Of a stretch of 64,000 nt of DNA, positions 28,738 through 38,792 are shown one piece after another. The stretch comes from Marinomonas sp. CT5 (GTDB lineage Bacteria; Pseudomonadota; Gammaproteobacteria; Pseudomonadales; Marinomonadaceae). Where the stretch lies: positions 3,970,695 through 4,034,694 of the forward strand of contig NZ_CP025572.1 of assembly GCF_018336975.1 (NCBI RefSeq), given 5' to 3'. The position numbers and the translations under genes were made by a program. Under the pieces are notes generated by a model. It did no database searches and was not told the DNA's origin. It was given only the letters and a program-made list of their open reading frames with translations. The stretch's first letter is position 1. Every line of letters begins with the position of its first letter.

Positions 28738-29610
28738 CTATGACCAATATAGGCGCATTGGATTATCCACCAACAAAGCCTGTTGTAGCTCTGATGTTGG
28801 GGCAATATGAGGAATCACATCCACTAGATGTCCATCATTTGGCGCTTCAACTTTCATATTCGGGTGTGGCCAATCCGTCCCCCATAACACTCGATCAGAG
28901 AACTTTTCTACCAAGGTACGAGCAAAAGGATAAACATCTGAATAGTCAGGCGCATGCTGAGTTAAACGCTCTGGGCAGCTGACCTTACACCACACATTAT
29001 CATTATCGGCCATGAAGTTAACAAAACGTTGGAAGTCCGGGTGATCAACACCATTGGCTACGTTTGGCGTTCCCATGTGGTCCACAACTATCGTGGTATT
29101 CAATTCTTTCAAGAAGGGGATCAAATCTTCTAGATCCGCCGCTTCAAAATACACCACAATGTGCCAACCGAAAGGACGAATCTTCTCTGCAATTGAGAAA
29201 AACACTTCTCTTGGTGTGCTATCGACAAGGCGTTTTACAAAATTAAAGCGCACTCCGCGAACACCCGCCGCATGCATTTTTTCTAGCTCTTCATGGGTGA
29301 TCGAGTCATCAACAAATGCCACGCCACGAGCCAGATCTCCAGCGGTTTCCAGAGCATCGATCAGAGCCGAGTTATCGGTACTGTGACAAGAGGCCTGAAC
29401 AATAACATTGCGAGCAAAACCTAGATGGTCACGTAAGGCAAACAACTGCTCTTTAGAAGCATCACAAGGCGTGTACTTACGTTTTGGATGATAAGGAAAT
29501 TTATCAGCAGGTCCAAAAACGTGGCAGTGCGCATCGACGGCGCCCGCGGGTGCCTTGAAGTTCGGCTTACTTGGGTTTGGGTGAAATGGAATATAATCTT
29601 TGTCCATCAT
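28738..29610 (-). CDS. ligI: 2-Pyrone-4,6-dicarboxylate hydrolase (lactonase)
   Basis: 290 residues, amidohydrolase-superfamily TIM barrel. The HxH motif is in VDAHCHVFGP (His28, His30) and the late Asp in WGTDWPHPN; the Tyr/His-rich SCHSTDNSALID loop is typical of LigI. It hydrolyses 2-pyrone-4,6-dicarboxylate, the LigC product, to 4-oxalomesaconate. The open frame starts at a TTG (29616), but the ATG at 29610 has AGG nine bases upstream; a second ATG follows at once. Same operon as galD, ligK and ligJ. Confidence 0.92.
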   Translation of the reverse strand: MMDKDYIPFHPNPSKPNFKAPAGAVDAHCHVFGPADKFPYHPKRKYTPCDASKEQLFALRDHLGFARNVIVQASCHSTDNSALIDALETAGDLARGVAFVDDSITHEELEKMHAAGVRGVRFNFVKRLVDSTPREVFFSIAEKIRPFGWHIVVYFEAADLEDLIPFLKELNTTIVVDHMGTPNVANGVDHPDFQRFVNFMADNDNVWCKVSCPERLTQHAPDYSDVYPFARTLVEKFSDRVLWGTDWPHPNMKVEAPNDGHLVDVIPHIAPTSELQQALLVDNPMRLYWS

Positions 29611-29692
29611 GTTCAAATACCTGTCTTATTATTCGTTCTAATGAACCTGTCTATTTGTTCGACAGGTCGTTGTATCATCACTCGATCAGCCA

Positions 29693-30781
29693 CTAAAGCC
29701 CGTTGCTGTGAGCAAACACTTGCCCATCAAATAACTTTCTCGCGGTACGTAAAATAGCTGCTGAACCTAAGTCACCATTTTCTTCTTGATCTAGAATCAC
29801 AGTCATCGCACCAATGGGATGCTCGACATCCAGCGTCATACGAGCACTCGGTTCATAATTTGCGACATCATTCGCTGGCGAACCTTTCAAAATAGCCGCA
29901 GTCGCCACACTTACCGCTCCCAATACACCAATAGAGGCATGACAGCGATGAGGAATAAAGGTACGCGTTGAAATCGCGCCACCATTCGTAGCCGCACTCA
30001 CCATGGTCATTTTAGGAACCGATTTTTCTTTCACGTCACCCAAGTTCATCATAGGACCCACTTGTAAGCGAATCGACTCCAGTTTGGCTTTTAATGCTTC
30101 ATTGGCTTCCAGCGCTTCGCGTGATTCAGTACCCGTAATCCCCATATCCGCTGCACGCATAATCACCACAGGCATGCCGTTATCGATACAGGTCACTTCT
30201 ACACCATCAATCACATCAACCACATTCCCCGTTGGTAACAAAGCGCCACAGCTAGAACCCGCGGTATCTTTGAACTCAATGGGAACGGCGGCAGAAAATC
30301 CAGGAACGCCGTCGATACGAGCTTCCCCTTCGTATTGAACTTCGCCGTCTTTTATGGCGACACGTGCTACGGCAATTTTTCCAGTATTTTCCATAAAGAT
30401 GCGCACAGAGGTTTCGCCTTCTTGTGCTGCAACCAAACCACGCTCTACAGCAAAAGGCGCCACGCCAGCAAGAATATTGCCGCAGTTTTGTGCATCGGTA
30501 ACAACCGCTTGATCAACAAATACTTGCAGGAACAAATAGTCCACATCAGCATCGTCACGGGTTGATTTTTTCACTACCGCCACTTTTGATGCCAATGGAT
30601 CCGCACCGCCAATACCATCGATTTGACGATCGTCTGGGGAGCCCATCACCCGCAATAAAAATTGCGCACGAGCATCCACATCGACTGGCAAATCATCCGC
30701 TAAGAAATACGCCCCTTTTGATGTGCCGCCACGCATCCACATACAAGGCGCACTTTTTAAAACGCCTGCCTGCTTAGACAT
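29693..30781 (-). CDS. galD: 4-Oxalomesaconate tautomerase (PrpF family)
   Basis: 362 residues, PrpF/DAP-epimerase fold; called GalD in Pseudomonas and LigU in Sphingobium. Visible family motifs are [14 protein letters not shown] at the active-site start, [25 protein letters not shown] and [14 protein letters not shown]. It isomerises 4-oxalomesaconate tautomers before hydration. Its start overlaps the ligK stop by 8 bases, showing tight coupling. Other PrpF members act on methylaconitate, but the neighbours settle the role. Confidence 0.9.
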   Translation of the reverse strand: MSKQAGVLKSAPCMWMRGGTSKGAYFLADDLPVDVDARAQFLLRVMGSPDDRQIDGIGGADPLASKVAVVKKSTRDDADVDYLFLQVFVDQAVVTDAQNCGNILAGVAPFAVERGLVAAQEGETSVRIFMENTGKIAVARVAIKDGEVQYEGEARIDGVPGFSAAVPIEFKDTAGSSCGALLPTGNVVDVIDGVEVTCIDNGMPVVIMRAADMGITGTESREALEANEALKAKLESIRLQVGPMMNLGDVKEKSVPKMTMVSAATNGGAISTRTFIPHRCHASIGVLGAVSVATAAILKGSPANDVANYEPSARMTLDVEHPIGAMTVILDQEENGDLGSAAILRTARKLFDGQVFAHSNGL

Positions 30782-31451
30782 ATTTCAGACCTTTCTCTTT
30801 AAGGCGAGGACGCATTTCATAAATATCTAAGCCCAACTCACCATTGGCCATACGCACACGTTTTGACTCTTCATTCGCCATGCGTTTACGTGACAGCTCT
30901 AATACCTCAGCGGCATTTTCACGACGAACCACCACCACACCATCATCGTCAGCCACGATGACATCACCAGGATTAATCAAGGCGTCAGCACAAACCATAG
31001 GCACATTCACAGAGCCAACCGTTTCTTTGATCGTACCCTCTGCAAAGACCGCTTTCGACCAAACAGGGAAGTTCATTTGACGCAGATCACGGGTATCACG
31101 AACGCCCCCTTCGATGATCAAACCAACCACGCCACGAGACTGTGCTGATGTCGCCAACAAGTCGCCGAAGAAACCATGATTAGAAGGCGATGTAGGCGCA
31201 AACACCATGACATCTCCCGCTTTGCACTGTTCGATCGCCACGTGCATCATCCAGTTATCACCCGCGGCACCTGAAATAGTGATCGCTGACCCCGCAATGG
31301 TTTTATCCATCTGGATTGGACGCATGTAATGAGCCAACAAACCGACACGACCTTGGGATTCGTGAATGGTGGCCACACCACACTCTGCCAAACCATCAAT
31401 CACCGCTTGATCGGCACGTTCAATATTTTGCACTACTACATTATTACGCAT
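30774..31451 (-). CDS. ligK: 4-Carboxy-4-hydroxy-2-oxoadipate aldolase
   Basis: 225 residues, RraA-like class II aldolase fold (GalC/LigK/ProA family). Metal and substrate residues are expected in the [17 protein letters not shown] segment. The family start [15 protein letters not shown] is clear. It cleaves 4-carboxy-4-hydroxy-2-oxoadipate to pyruvate and oxaloacetate, the last step of the route, and usually also decarboxylates oxaloacetate. The ATG has GAGGAAAG upstream. It sits between ligJ and galD in the operon. Confidence 0.92.
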   Translation of the reverse strand: MRNNVVVQNIERADQAVIDGLAECGVATIHESQGRVGLLAHYMRPIQMDKTIAGSAITISGAAGDNWMMHVAIEQCKAGDVMVFAPTSPSNHGFFGDLLATSAQSRGVVGLIIEGGVRDTRDLRQMNFPVWSKAVFAEGTIKETVGSVNVPMVCADALINPGDVIVADDDGVVVVRRENAAEVLELSRKRMANEESKRVRMANGELGLDIYEMRPRLKEKGLKYV

Positions 31452-31480
31452 GATTCTTTCCTCGCTCCTAATAGAGAGTC

Positions 31481-32488
31481 TTAGGCTTTTAAACGACTAA
31501 ATACACGTCGAGCATTGTCTTCAAAAATAGCTTGTTTCTGCTCAGCGGATAACACTGTGTTGTTATCGATATAGCGTTTCGTGTCATCAAAATAATGACC
31601 TGTTTCTGGGTCGATACCGCGTACCGCGCCGATCATCTCAGAAGCAAACAAGATGTTTTTCGTCGGAATAATGTCGAGCAATAGATCGATACCACGCTGA
31701 TGGTAAACACAGGTATCAAAATAAATGTTGTTTAACACGCGTTCGGCAAGGTCAAAGCCTTGATCCTGTGCCATACCGCGGAAACGTCCCCAGTGATAAG
31801 GCACAGCGCCACCGCCATGCGGAATGATAATTTTTAATTCTGGGAAATCTTTAAAAACATCCGACATCATTAATTGTTGGAAGCCTGTGGTATCCGCTCC
31901 CAAATAATGTGAACCCGTTGTGTGGAAGCAATCGTTACAGGCCGCGCTCACGTGAATCATGGCAGGAATATCGTATTCACACATTTTTTCGTAGATAGGA
32001 TAAAAAGAGCGATCAGCCAAAGATTGATCTTGCCAATAACCACCACTTGGATCTGGGTTCAAGTTGATACCAATGAAGCCCATTTCTTCAACAGTACGCA
32101 CAATTTCAGCAACTGATTTACCTGGATCAACACCAGGAGATTGAGGTAACTGAGCAACTGGGGCAAAGTTTTCTGGGAAAAGATCACAGACACGACGAAT
32201 CAAATCGTTTTGGTGCTCAGTCCAATATTGGCTCGTGTATTCATTGCCAATATGATGACCCATCCAGCTAGCACGAGGAGAGAAGATAGTTAGATCAGTG
32301 CCACGCTCTTGCTGTAAACGTAATTGGTTTTTCACGATACTGTCACGAATTTCGTCGTCAGAAACAATGACCTTACCTTTTTCCCCCACAAAAGCAGGAT
32401 CTTTAGCAACCTGTGCTTTTTGTTTATCGCGATATTCACCGACACCTGGTGGTGTCGTCGTATAATGTCCGTGGCAATCTATAATCAT
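31481..32488 (-). CDS. ligJ: 4-Oxalomesaconate hydratase (LigJ type)
   Basis: 335 residues, amidohydrolase superfamily. The N-terminal [10 protein letters not shown] gives His6 and His8, with His179 in [12 protein letters not shown], a further [13 protein letters not shown] motif and Glu284 in [11 protein letters not shown]; these match the zinc and catalytic positions known for LigJ. It hydrates 4-oxalomesaconate to 4-carboxy-4-hydroxy-2-oxoadipate. It is the first gene of the minus-strand operon ligJ-ligK-galD-ligI-ligA-ligB. The alternative hydratase GalB has an unrelated PIG-L fold, so this locus uses the Sphingobium-type enzyme beside a Pseudomonas-style tautomerase. Confidence 0.92.
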   Translation of the reverse strand: MIIDCHGHYTTTPPGVGEYRDKQKAQVAKDPAFVGEKGKVIVSDDEIRDSIVKNQLRLQQERGTDLTIFSPRASWMGHHIGNEYTSQYWTEHQNDLIRRVCDLFPENFAPVAQLPQSPGVDPGKSVAEIVRTVEEMGFIGINLNPDPSGGYWQDQSLADRSFYPIYEKMCEYDIPAMIHVSAACNDCFHTTGSHYLGADTTGFQQLMMSDVFKDFPELKIIIPHGGGAVPYHWGRFRGMAQDQGFDLAERVLNNIYFDTCVYHQRGIDLLLDIIPTKNILFASEMIGAVRGIDPETGHYFDDTKRYIDNNTVLSAEQKQAIFEDNARRVFSRLKA

Positions 32489-33147
32489 GTTACTACTCTC
32501 TATTCTTATTTAGGGTAACAAACGCTGCTAAGCAAAAAGTATGGCATCTGTCATATGCTTTACACTTACTTTATGAACACAGTCGCTCAATCACAATCTA
32601 TCCCAGAGTATTCTTGCACTGTGTCGATTTGGCTATTTCATTTTGGCCGAAAGGGTATTGCATTTTGATATAGCTGCTTTTTAATACAGCAGTGACATTT
32701 CGTCATTTTTATTATTTATTTTAAATACTTCCACCAAACAGCTTCGTTTTTGATTACCGACAACCCAATTATCATATTGATATATATAGTTTTTTTAAAT
32801 TCACAAAGTACCTCGTATTTTTTCGTATTCCTTTTTCGATATACGAGAGACATAAAAAATTCATTTCTAAAAAGACAGAAATTACGACATTTTGATGATG
32901 CAGCTCAAGAAAGCAGCCCAAAAATACAGATAAGAATTGAATACAAAGTGCCAATGTCGACAAAGTTCGCATTAACACTTTATGAGCTTTTAGAAAAAAT
33001 ATAGGGTATTTTGAAAATGATCCTATATTATTTACAAGCTCAACGATGCTGCTTAAATGATAGGATTGGCTGCGTTACTACGAAGAAAAGTAGAAAATAC
33101 AAAAATAAATCACTGGGACCTAAGACCCCCAAGCTTGGAGAGATAAA
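32489..33147. other. Long divergent control region between lig operon and TRAP genes
   Basis: About 660 bases, strongly AT-rich in its right half, with no convincing gene. An 84-codon open frame at 32750-33004 has no ribosome site and looks like translated AT-rich noise. It must contain the lig and dctP promoters; the repeat set at 32812-32847 is the best operator candidate. Confidence 0.55.
32812..32847. promoter_or_regulatory. Candidate operator: CTCGTAT repeats
   Basis: CTCGTAT (32812-32818) and ATACGAG (32841-32847) form a 7-bp inverted repeat spaced by 22 bases. An internal TCGTAT (32823-32828) lies one helical turn from the first, and pairs with ATACGA at 32841-32846 with a 12-base spacer. 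The two-site geometry fits a LysR recognition site plus activation site. It lies about 300 bases from each divergent operon, so assignment is tentative. Confidence 0.35.
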
Positions 33148-34161
33148 ATGAATCTAACAAAAAAAATTACACTGGGTTTAATTGCAGCGGGCGCTGTAAG
33201 TAGCGTGAGCGCAGCGGATCTCACCCTTACTATCGGTCACGTTGATCCTCAAGAATGGACCACATCGAAAAAAGGTGCGGCCACTGAAGTCTTCAAAAAT
33301 CTTGTGGAAGCAGAATCTGGTGGCCGAATTGAAGTCAATGTTTACCCGTCCGGTCAGCTTGGTGGCGAGACAGACTTGGTTCAGTCCACACAAGATGGCA
33401 CATTAAGCATGACGATGGTTTCAGGTGCCTTTGCTAAAGTCTGTAAAGAAGCGGCTGTATTAGAAATTCCTTATCTATTCCCCTCTGCTCCTGTTGCTTG
33501 GGAAGTACTCGATGGTGACTTCGGCAAAGCATTGTCTGAACATTGCTTAAAAGAAAGTGGGCTACGCACTCTTGCTTATGGTGAGACAGGTTTCCGTAAT
33601 TTTACTAACTCAAAACGTCCGGTAGCAGAACCAAAAGATTTAACAGGTTTAAAAATCCGTGTTCAAACGCTCCCCCTCTACGTGGAAATGGTGAAAGCAA
33701 TGGGCGCAGAACCAACGCCAATTGCATGGCCTGAAGTCCCATCCGCATTAACCACAGGCGTTGTTGACGGACAAGAAAACCCAGTCAGTGTTATCGAAGC
33801 AAATAAATTCTATGAATTCCAAAAATACCTAACACTGGATGGCCACGTTTACGGCACCGATTTCTTATTAATCAATGAAGATCTTTATCAATCACTGAGT
33901 GATGAAGACCGTGCTATTATTGACCGTGCGGCGAAGGTTGCAGGTACTCTGGGTCGTGCAGTACAGCAATTTAATTCTGCAAAAGGTCTAAAATCTCTGG
34001 CTGAAAACGGAATGCAAATTACCACACCTACACCAGCACAAATGGCCAAGTTCCGTGATATTGCACAACCTGCCGTGATCAACTGGTTAAAAGGTGAAGT
34101 ACAACCAGAGTGGATCGAGCGTGTTCAAATGTCGGTAAAAGTCGCTAGTAATTCGCAATAA
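33148..34161 (+). CDS. dctP: TRAP transporter substrate-binding protein (DctP family)
   Basis: 337 residues with a Sec signal peptide (KKITLGLIAAGAVSSVSAAD, cleavage near residue 22). The DctP fold includes the conserved Arg region LKIRVQTLPLYVEMVKAMGA and the VVDGQENPVSVIE motif. Members bind carboxylates through that Arg. Adjacent to the lig operon, it probably captures protocatechuate, a related aromatic acid or a dicarboxylate (inference). The ATG has GGAGAG upstream. A hairpin separates it from dctQ, as is common, so the binding protein can be made in excess. Confidence 0.9.
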   Translation: MNLTKKITLGLIAAGAVSSVSAADLTLTIGHVDPQEWTTSKKGAATEVFKNLVEAESGGRIEVNVYPSGQLGGETDLVQSTQDGTLSMTMVSGAFAKVCKEAAVLEIPYLFPSAPVAWEVLDGDFGKALSEHCLKESGLRTLAYGETGFRNFTNSKRPVAEPKDLTGLKIRVQTLPLYVEMVKAMGAEPTPIAWPEVPSALTTGVVDGQENPVSVIEANKFYEFQKYLTLDGHVYGTDFLLINEDLYQSLSDEDRAIIDRAAKVAGTLGRAVQQFNSAKGLKSLAENGMQITTPTPAQMAKFRDIAQPAVINWLKGEVQPEWIERVQMSVKVASNSQ

Positions 34162-34180
34162 GAACAACACTTGAAATCGG

Positions 34181-34213
34181 ACAATCGAAAGCGTTTTTAT
34201 CGCTTTCGATTGT
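34181..34213 (+). terminator. Attenuating hairpin between dctP and dctQ
   Basis: Perfect 13-bp stem (ACAATCGAAAGCG with CGCTTTCGATTGT), 7-base loop, followed by TTTCCTT. It is 19 bases after the dctP stop. It likely stabilises dctP mRNA or partly terminates, lowering the level of dctQM. Confidence 0.65.
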
Positions 34214-34243
34214 TTTCCTTCGTTACAATCCGGAAAGCTCACC

Positions 34244-34717
34244 ATGAAACGCCTCTATAAAAATACTCTCGCCACCCTAACTGGTACCTCCTTATTCGTT
34301 ATCTTTGGCGTTATTTTAATCAGCAGTTTGAGCCGTTACTTATTTAACTCGCCCATCCAGTGGAGTGAAGAAGTCGCAAAATACGCCATGATATACGGCA
34401 CCATGTTTGGTACAACATTATGCTATTTAGAAGGTATCCATATTCGTTTTAGCTTTTTAGAAGACATGGTCTCTACTAAAGTTCGCCATGCCTTAAATGT
34501 TATCTCTGACATTATTGCACTCGTTAGTGGTTGCGTACTCGCCTATTCTGGCTACATTTTCATGATGAAACGTGGTGGAATACAAGCTCCCGGCACAGGT
34601 ATTCAAATGTATTATTTTCAGGCCGCCATGGTCATCGGCGGAGTCTGCCTTGTCATCGCGGCTGCGATTCGACTGGTCGACTACTTTCAATCCAACACGT
34701 TAGAAAAAGGACAATAA
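34244..34717 (+). CDS. dctQ: TRAP transporter small permease (DctQ family)
   Basis: 157 residues with four transmembrane helices: TLTGTSLFVIFGVILISSLS, AMIYGTMFGTTLCYLEGIHI, VISDIIALVSGCVLAYSG and AAMVIGGVCLVIAAAIRLV. The segment FNSPIQWSEEVAKYAMIYG is the DctQ signature. It partners DctM and DctP in sodium-driven uptake. Its stop lies 2 bases before the dctM start. Confidence 0.9.
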   Translation: MKRLYKNTLATLTGTSLFVIFGVILISSLSRYLFNSPIQWSEEVAKYAMIYGTMFGTTLCYLEGIHIRFSFLEDMVSTKVRHALNVISDIIALVSGCVLAYSGYIFMMKRGGIQAPGTGIQMYYFQAAMVIGGVCLVIAAAIRLVDYFQSNTLEKGQ

Positions 34718-34719
34718 TC

Positions 34720-35988
34720 ATGCTAGGTTTCGGGATTCTTATTGTCCTTTTAGTGATTGGTAGCCCCATTGCATTCGCTATTTTATTGGGTATTGTTGGC
34801 CATATTTACACCCTACCGTTTAATGTGAGCCTTGTTGCCCAGCGTATTTTCAGTGGTCTGGACTCATTCTCTATTTTAGCTATCCCTCTTTTTGTGCTTG
34901 CTGGTGAGTTGATGAATGAAAGTGGCATCACTAGCCGAATTATTAACTTTGCGAATGCATTAGTTGGTCACATGAAAGCAGGACTTGCTCAGGTAAACAT
35001 ATGGGCATCAGTCATTTTTGCCGGATTATCTGGCTCAGCGGTAGCGGATACCTCAGCGTTAGGGCGCGTATTTATTCCTACCATGGAAAAAGAGGGCTAT
35101 CCACGTTCTTTTGCCGCAGCACTCACAGCCGCCTCGTCGGTTATCGGGCCAATGATACCGCCGAGCATCCCAGTCATTATTTACGCATTAATCACCACTG
35201 GCGTATCAGTCCCAGCCCTTTTTCTTGCAGGGGTAACACCTGGGTTATTTCTTGCTGTCGGTTTATCGATTTACGTTTACTTTTTTGCGGGTCATTACGC
35301 CCCCCTAAAAGAAAAACTGTCTATGAAGGAGCGTTGGAAAGCATTTGTAGAAGCATGGATTCCACTGTTCATGCCAATATTTATCGTTGGTTCAATCCTA
35401 ACCGGTATTGTTACACCAACGGAAGCCGCTGCCTTTGCTGCTGCTTATGCGTTATTAGCGGGTATGTTCATTCTGAAAAGTTTGAAAATATCGAGTTTGC
35501 CTAGCATTTTTACTCGTGCAATGCGTGACTCATCAGTCATTCTTATTGTGATTGGTGTAGTCGCAGCCGCAAACTGGTTACTCACCTTCTCAAGAGTGCC
35601 ACAAACCATCAGCCAGATGGTTCTAGAACAAGTTTCAAGCCCTTGGATGTTCTTGATACTGGTGAACATTATTTTGTTAGTTGTAGGCCTGTTCCTCGAA
35701 GGGATCGCGGCTATGCTAATACTACTCCCAATTCTGCACCCTATCGCGATGAGTCTTGGTATTGATCCCGTTCATTTTGGTATCGTAGTGATTTTCAACC
35801 TGATGATCGGCCTTGTCACACCACCAATGGGGATTTGCTTATTCGTTTCTAATTCGATTGCTAACGTTGGGATAGCGGCTATTTCTAAACAAATTATGCC
35901 GCTTTTCTTAGTTGAATTGGCGGTCTTGATCTTAATCACTTTTGTGCCGAGCACAGTAACCTTCTTACCCACCTTATTCGGTTATTAA
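34720..35988 (+). CDS. dctM: TRAP transporter large permease (DctM family)
   Basis: 422 residues, 12-13 membrane helices. Hallmarks: AIPLFVLAGELMNESGI, FAGLSGSAVADTSALG, VIGPMIPPSIPVIIYA, VTPTEAAAFAAAYALL and LVTPPMGICLFV. The frame is open further upstream inside dctQ, but the ATG at 34720 with AAGG upstream gives the standard length and near-coupling to dctQ. It transports the ligand delivered by DctP. Confidence 0.92.
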   Translation: MLGFGILIVLLVIGSPIAFAILLGIVGHIYTLPFNVSLVAQRIFSGLDSFSILAIPLFVLAGELMNESGITSRIINFANALVGHMKAGLAQVNIWASVIFAGLSGSAVADTSALGRVFIPTMEKEGYPRSFAAALTAASSVIGPMIPPSIPVIIYALITTGVSVPALFLAGVTPGLFLAVGLSIYVYFFAGHYAPLKEKLSMKERWKAFVEAWIPLFMPIFIVGSILTGIVTPTEAAAFAAAYALLAGMFILKSLKISSLPSIFTRAMRDSSVILIVIGVVAAANWLLTFSRVPQTISQMVLEQVSSPWMFLILVNIILLVVGLFLEGIAAMLILLPILHPIAMSLGIDPVHFGIVVIFNLMIGLVTPPMGICLFVSNSIANVGIAAISKQIMPLFLVELAVLILITFVPSTVTFLPTLFGY

Positions 35989-36007
35989 CACGAATAAGTT
36001 GCCAAAA

Positions 36008-36034
36008 AAAACGACGCCATGTGTGCGTCGTTTT
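36008..36034. terminator. Terminator after dctM, bidirectional
   Basis: Perfect 10-bp stem (AAAACGACGC with GCGTCGTTTT), loop CATGTGT, with T-tracts on both strands between the convergent dctM and peroxiredoxin genes. Confidence 0.85.
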
Positions 36035-36058
36035 CTATTTGACGAAAAAGTAGATGAC

Positions 36059-36538
36059 TTATAGCTGAGACAAGACGTACTCAGCAGAACTCACTTTGTA
36101 TTCGCCGGGCTCATCCAGCCATAACTGCTGAACAATGCCGTTTGTCACTAACATAGCGTATCTGCGACTGCGAATACCCATTTTAGCCGCGGAGATATCC
36201 AGCTCTAATCCCATAGAACAAGTAAACTCAGCCAAACCATCGGCTGCCATGATTAGGTTTTCGGCGTTATTGGCCTTGCCCCATGCATTCATCACAAAGA
36301 CATCATTTACAGACAAACAAATAATTTCATCTACGCCTTTTTCTTTTAGCGCATCAAAATGCACAACAAAACCAGGCAAATGGCTGGCACTACAGGTTGG
36401 CGTAAAAGCGCCAGGTACGGCAAACATCAGAACAGTTTTACCGGAAAAAAACTCTATAACATCGATTGTTTCTGGCCCTTCTTCACCCATTATTTGGAAC
36501 GAGCCATGCGGCAACATATCACCCATATGAATCGACAT
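36059..36538 (-). CDS. Peroxiredoxin (Prx5 type)
   Basis: 159 residues, thioredoxin-fold thiol peroxidase of the Prx5/AhpE-like group. The peroxidatic site reads PGAFTPTCSASHLPGF; the conserved Arg is in MGIRSRRYAMLV. It probably reduces hydrogen peroxide or alkyl hydroperoxides with glutathione or thioredoxin/glutaredoxin. The open frame begins at a GTG, but the ATG at 36538 has GGAG nine bases upstream. It is a single gene, convergent with dctM. Confidence 0.9.
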   Translation of the reverse strand: MSIHMGDMLPHGSFQIMGEEGPETIDVIEFFSGKTVLMFAVPGAFTPTCSASHLPGFVVHFDALKEKGVDEIICLSVNDVFVMNAWGKANNAENLIMAADGLAEFTCSMGLELDISAAKMGIRSRRYAMLVTNGIVQQLWLDEPGEYKVSSAEYVLSQL

Positions 36539-36600
36539 AAACGTTATCTCCACAGAATTAGGTTGCCTTAATATTAACGCAACCTAACTGAGAAAAACCA

Positions 36601-38577
36601 TCAAACAATCTTAAATTGACTAAGTAGTTGTTTCTGATGAGAAGCCAGCTTAGATAAACCTTCACTATCTCTCTCACTTTGATCCGAACCCGCCGCAGCT
36701 TGTTCCGACATTTCAGAAATTTCTAACACATTTTGTTTAATTTCTTGGGCCACAGCCGATTGCTCTTCCGCGGCCGTCGCAATTTGCGTACTTAAATCAC
36801 GTATTTCAGCCATATTAGTTTGTAAATCAGCCAAAGAGGCACCGACTGAACGTGCTTCTTCTGCGCTTGAAACCGCACTCTTTCGACTATCTTCCATACT
36901 GCCAACGGTTCTCGATACGCCTTGCTGTAATTGCGCAATCACTTGCTGAATTTCTTCCGTAGAGCTATGCGTTCGAGTTGCTAAGGTGCGCACCTCATCT
37001 GCCACAACGGCAAAACCTCTGCCCTGCTCCCCAGCTCGCGCTGCTTCAATTGCCGCGTTCAATGCCAGTAAATTGGTCTGTTCTGCAATGTCTTGGATCA
37101 CATCAAGAATCCGATCAATACTCTTCGAATGTTCATCAAGCTGATTCACTACAACGGTTGATTCTTCAATTTGCTCAAGTAGGTGCTCAATTTTTTGAAT
37201 ATTAGAATCCATTTGTGAGCGATTCTGTGTGGCTCTTTGATCAACAGACTGAATTTGATGCAAAATAACTTCCGAACTTTTAGCCACCTGATCAACCGTA
37301 GACACCATCTCAGACATAGAAGAAGCCACTTCGGTGGTTCTTTCATTCTGCGCGCCCATTATGCGTTTAGAATCACTCGCCAAACGAACATTGCTACCAG
37401 CGGATTCCGCCACCTCATTTGAAGCCTGGTCAATTTCGGACATCACCGTCTGTAGCTTGGCAACCAATCCGTTTACCCAAGTAGATAATTCACCAAACTC
37501 ATCTTTGGTTTTAACCTTACTACGCTGAGTAAAATCACCATCTGAAATTTTTCCTAATACCGTCATCACTTCTTTTAGTGGAAGACGAATACTACGACTC
37601 ACCCATAAAGCCACCAGCACGGCAATAATAATGGAAACGACTAAGACCACTTCAATAATAATGGTCGATAATGTTGCCGCATCAGAGGCTTCTTTTTTAG
37701 CACTTACCCCCATTTCGGTGGCTTCAGATAATAATTGCTGCACCGAGGTATTCACCAATTCCATGCTATCTGAAAGCTGCTTAGCCAAGACTTCAGACTC
37801 CTGCACTAAATGAGTATTTTCATAATACTTTGTGATGACACCATCATCGGATAACACACTATTCTCTACTTCACTGATCAAACCATTGATGTTGTCATCG
37901 TTTAAATAGGACTGTTTATCTTTCAAACTCGCAATGTTGGAAGCCATAGCATCGCGCAACTCCTGCATCCTATCCAGGCTACGCACATCAAAATAATCAT
38001 TCACAGTCACCTGAAGGCTTTCAATTTGGCTGTGCATATAGGATGCAGCAAACTGAATTTCCGGTGTATCACCGTCTGTTACCAACATGCCCAAATCTTC
38101 TACCGCAAAAGTAATAGCGTCTTTCAGGTCAAGCTTTTCATCTGGAATAGCCGCTTGCAGCTCCAGCATCCTTTTATGATTAGAGAAAGCAACATCGGTA
38201 AAACCATAGAAATGTTCTACCTCTGATTCTATATTGGCTAGCGTTTGCGTCATCCTTGGTAGCTCTTTTAATTGTTCTGACAACTGACCAGACACATCAT
38301 TAAATTCTTGCTTATACGACGAAAAGCGTGTCGATAAATCCTCCAATGAATCAGGAGTTTTACTTAACAAATACTGCAAAACCACCGCATTCGCTAAACT
38401 GACATCTTCTTTTAATTCGTTGCTAGTCGATGAAATGTTGGCGACTTTTCCTGTTACCACATTTAATCTATCTTCTATTTTGTTAATGCCTACAAATCCA
38501 GATGCAGCAATCATCAGCAAAAGTATTAATAAAATACCAAAGCCAAATAAAATCCTTTGAATGACGGATAACGACAT
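36601..38577 (-). CDS. Transmembrane chemoreceptor with long helical sensor (HBM-like)
   Basis: 658 residues. TM1 is at about 8-30. A roughly 265-residue all-helical periplasmic domain follows, the length of a helical bimodular (HBM) sensor as in McpS, which binds organic acids. TM2 is at about 303-325, then HAMP ([20 protein letters not shown]), then the signalling domain with [20 protein letters not shown]. It ends with a weak FKIV tail, with no CheR-binding pentapeptide. Upstream on the minus strand, TCAAGTTT and GACTGATT 13 bases apart (38657-38629) vaguely resemble a FliA promoter. Close to the TRAP and lig genes; ligand unknown. Confidence 0.88.
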   Translation of the reverse strand: MSLSVIQRILFGFGILLILLLMIAASGFVGINKIEDRLNVVTGKVANISSTSNELKEDVSLANAVVLQYLLSKTPDSLEDLSTRFSSYKQEFNDVSGQLSEQLKELPRMTQTLANIESEVEHFYGFTDVAFSNHKRMLELQAAIPDEKLDLKDAITFAVEDLGMLVTDGDTPEIQFAASYMHSQIESLQVTVNDYFDVRSLDRMQELRDAMASNIASLKDKQSYLNDDNINGLISEVENSVLSDDGVITKYYENTHLVQESEVLAKQLSDSMELVNTSVQQLLSEATEMGVSAKKEASDAATLSTIIIEVVLVVSIIIAVLVALWVSRSIRLPLKEVMTVLGKISDGDFTQRSKVKTKDEFGELSTWVNGLVAKLQTVMSEIDQASNEVAESAGSNVRLASDSKRIMGAQNERTTEVASSMSEMVSTVDQVAKSSEVILHQIQSVDQRATQNRSQMDSNIQKIEHLLEQIEESTVVVNQLDEHSKSIDRILDVIQDIAEQTNLLALNAAIEAARAGEQGRGFAVVADEVRTLATRTHSSTEEIQQVIAQLQQGVSRTVGSMEDSRKSAVSSAEEARSVGASLADLQTNMAEIRDLSTQIATAAEEQSAVAQEIKQNVLEISEMSEQAAAGSDQSERDSEGLSKLASHQKQLLSQFKIV

Positions 38578-38792
38578 AATCGACCTCTAAATTAAATCTG
38601 CTCTAAATTTTTCTTTATCTATTTACACAATCAGTCTTTTCAAAACACAAAACTTGACCGATTATACAGAAAGAACAATAACACTTTGTTTACAATGAGT
38701 ATCTACCCTTGGCTATCAAAAATACCTTATAAAAGACAAAGCTTGGCTCATAAAACCAGCATAGATTTCTTTCAATCCACCAATCTGGTAGA

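Noticed and set aside
32750..33004. 84-codon frame in the lig/TRAP control region
   Set aside because: Composition is that of translated AT-rich DNA, with no Shine-Dalgarno or motif.
38629..38657. FliA (sigma-28) promoter before the large chemoreceptor
   Set aside because: TCAAGTTT and GACTGATT only partly match the consensus and the spacer is longer than usual.
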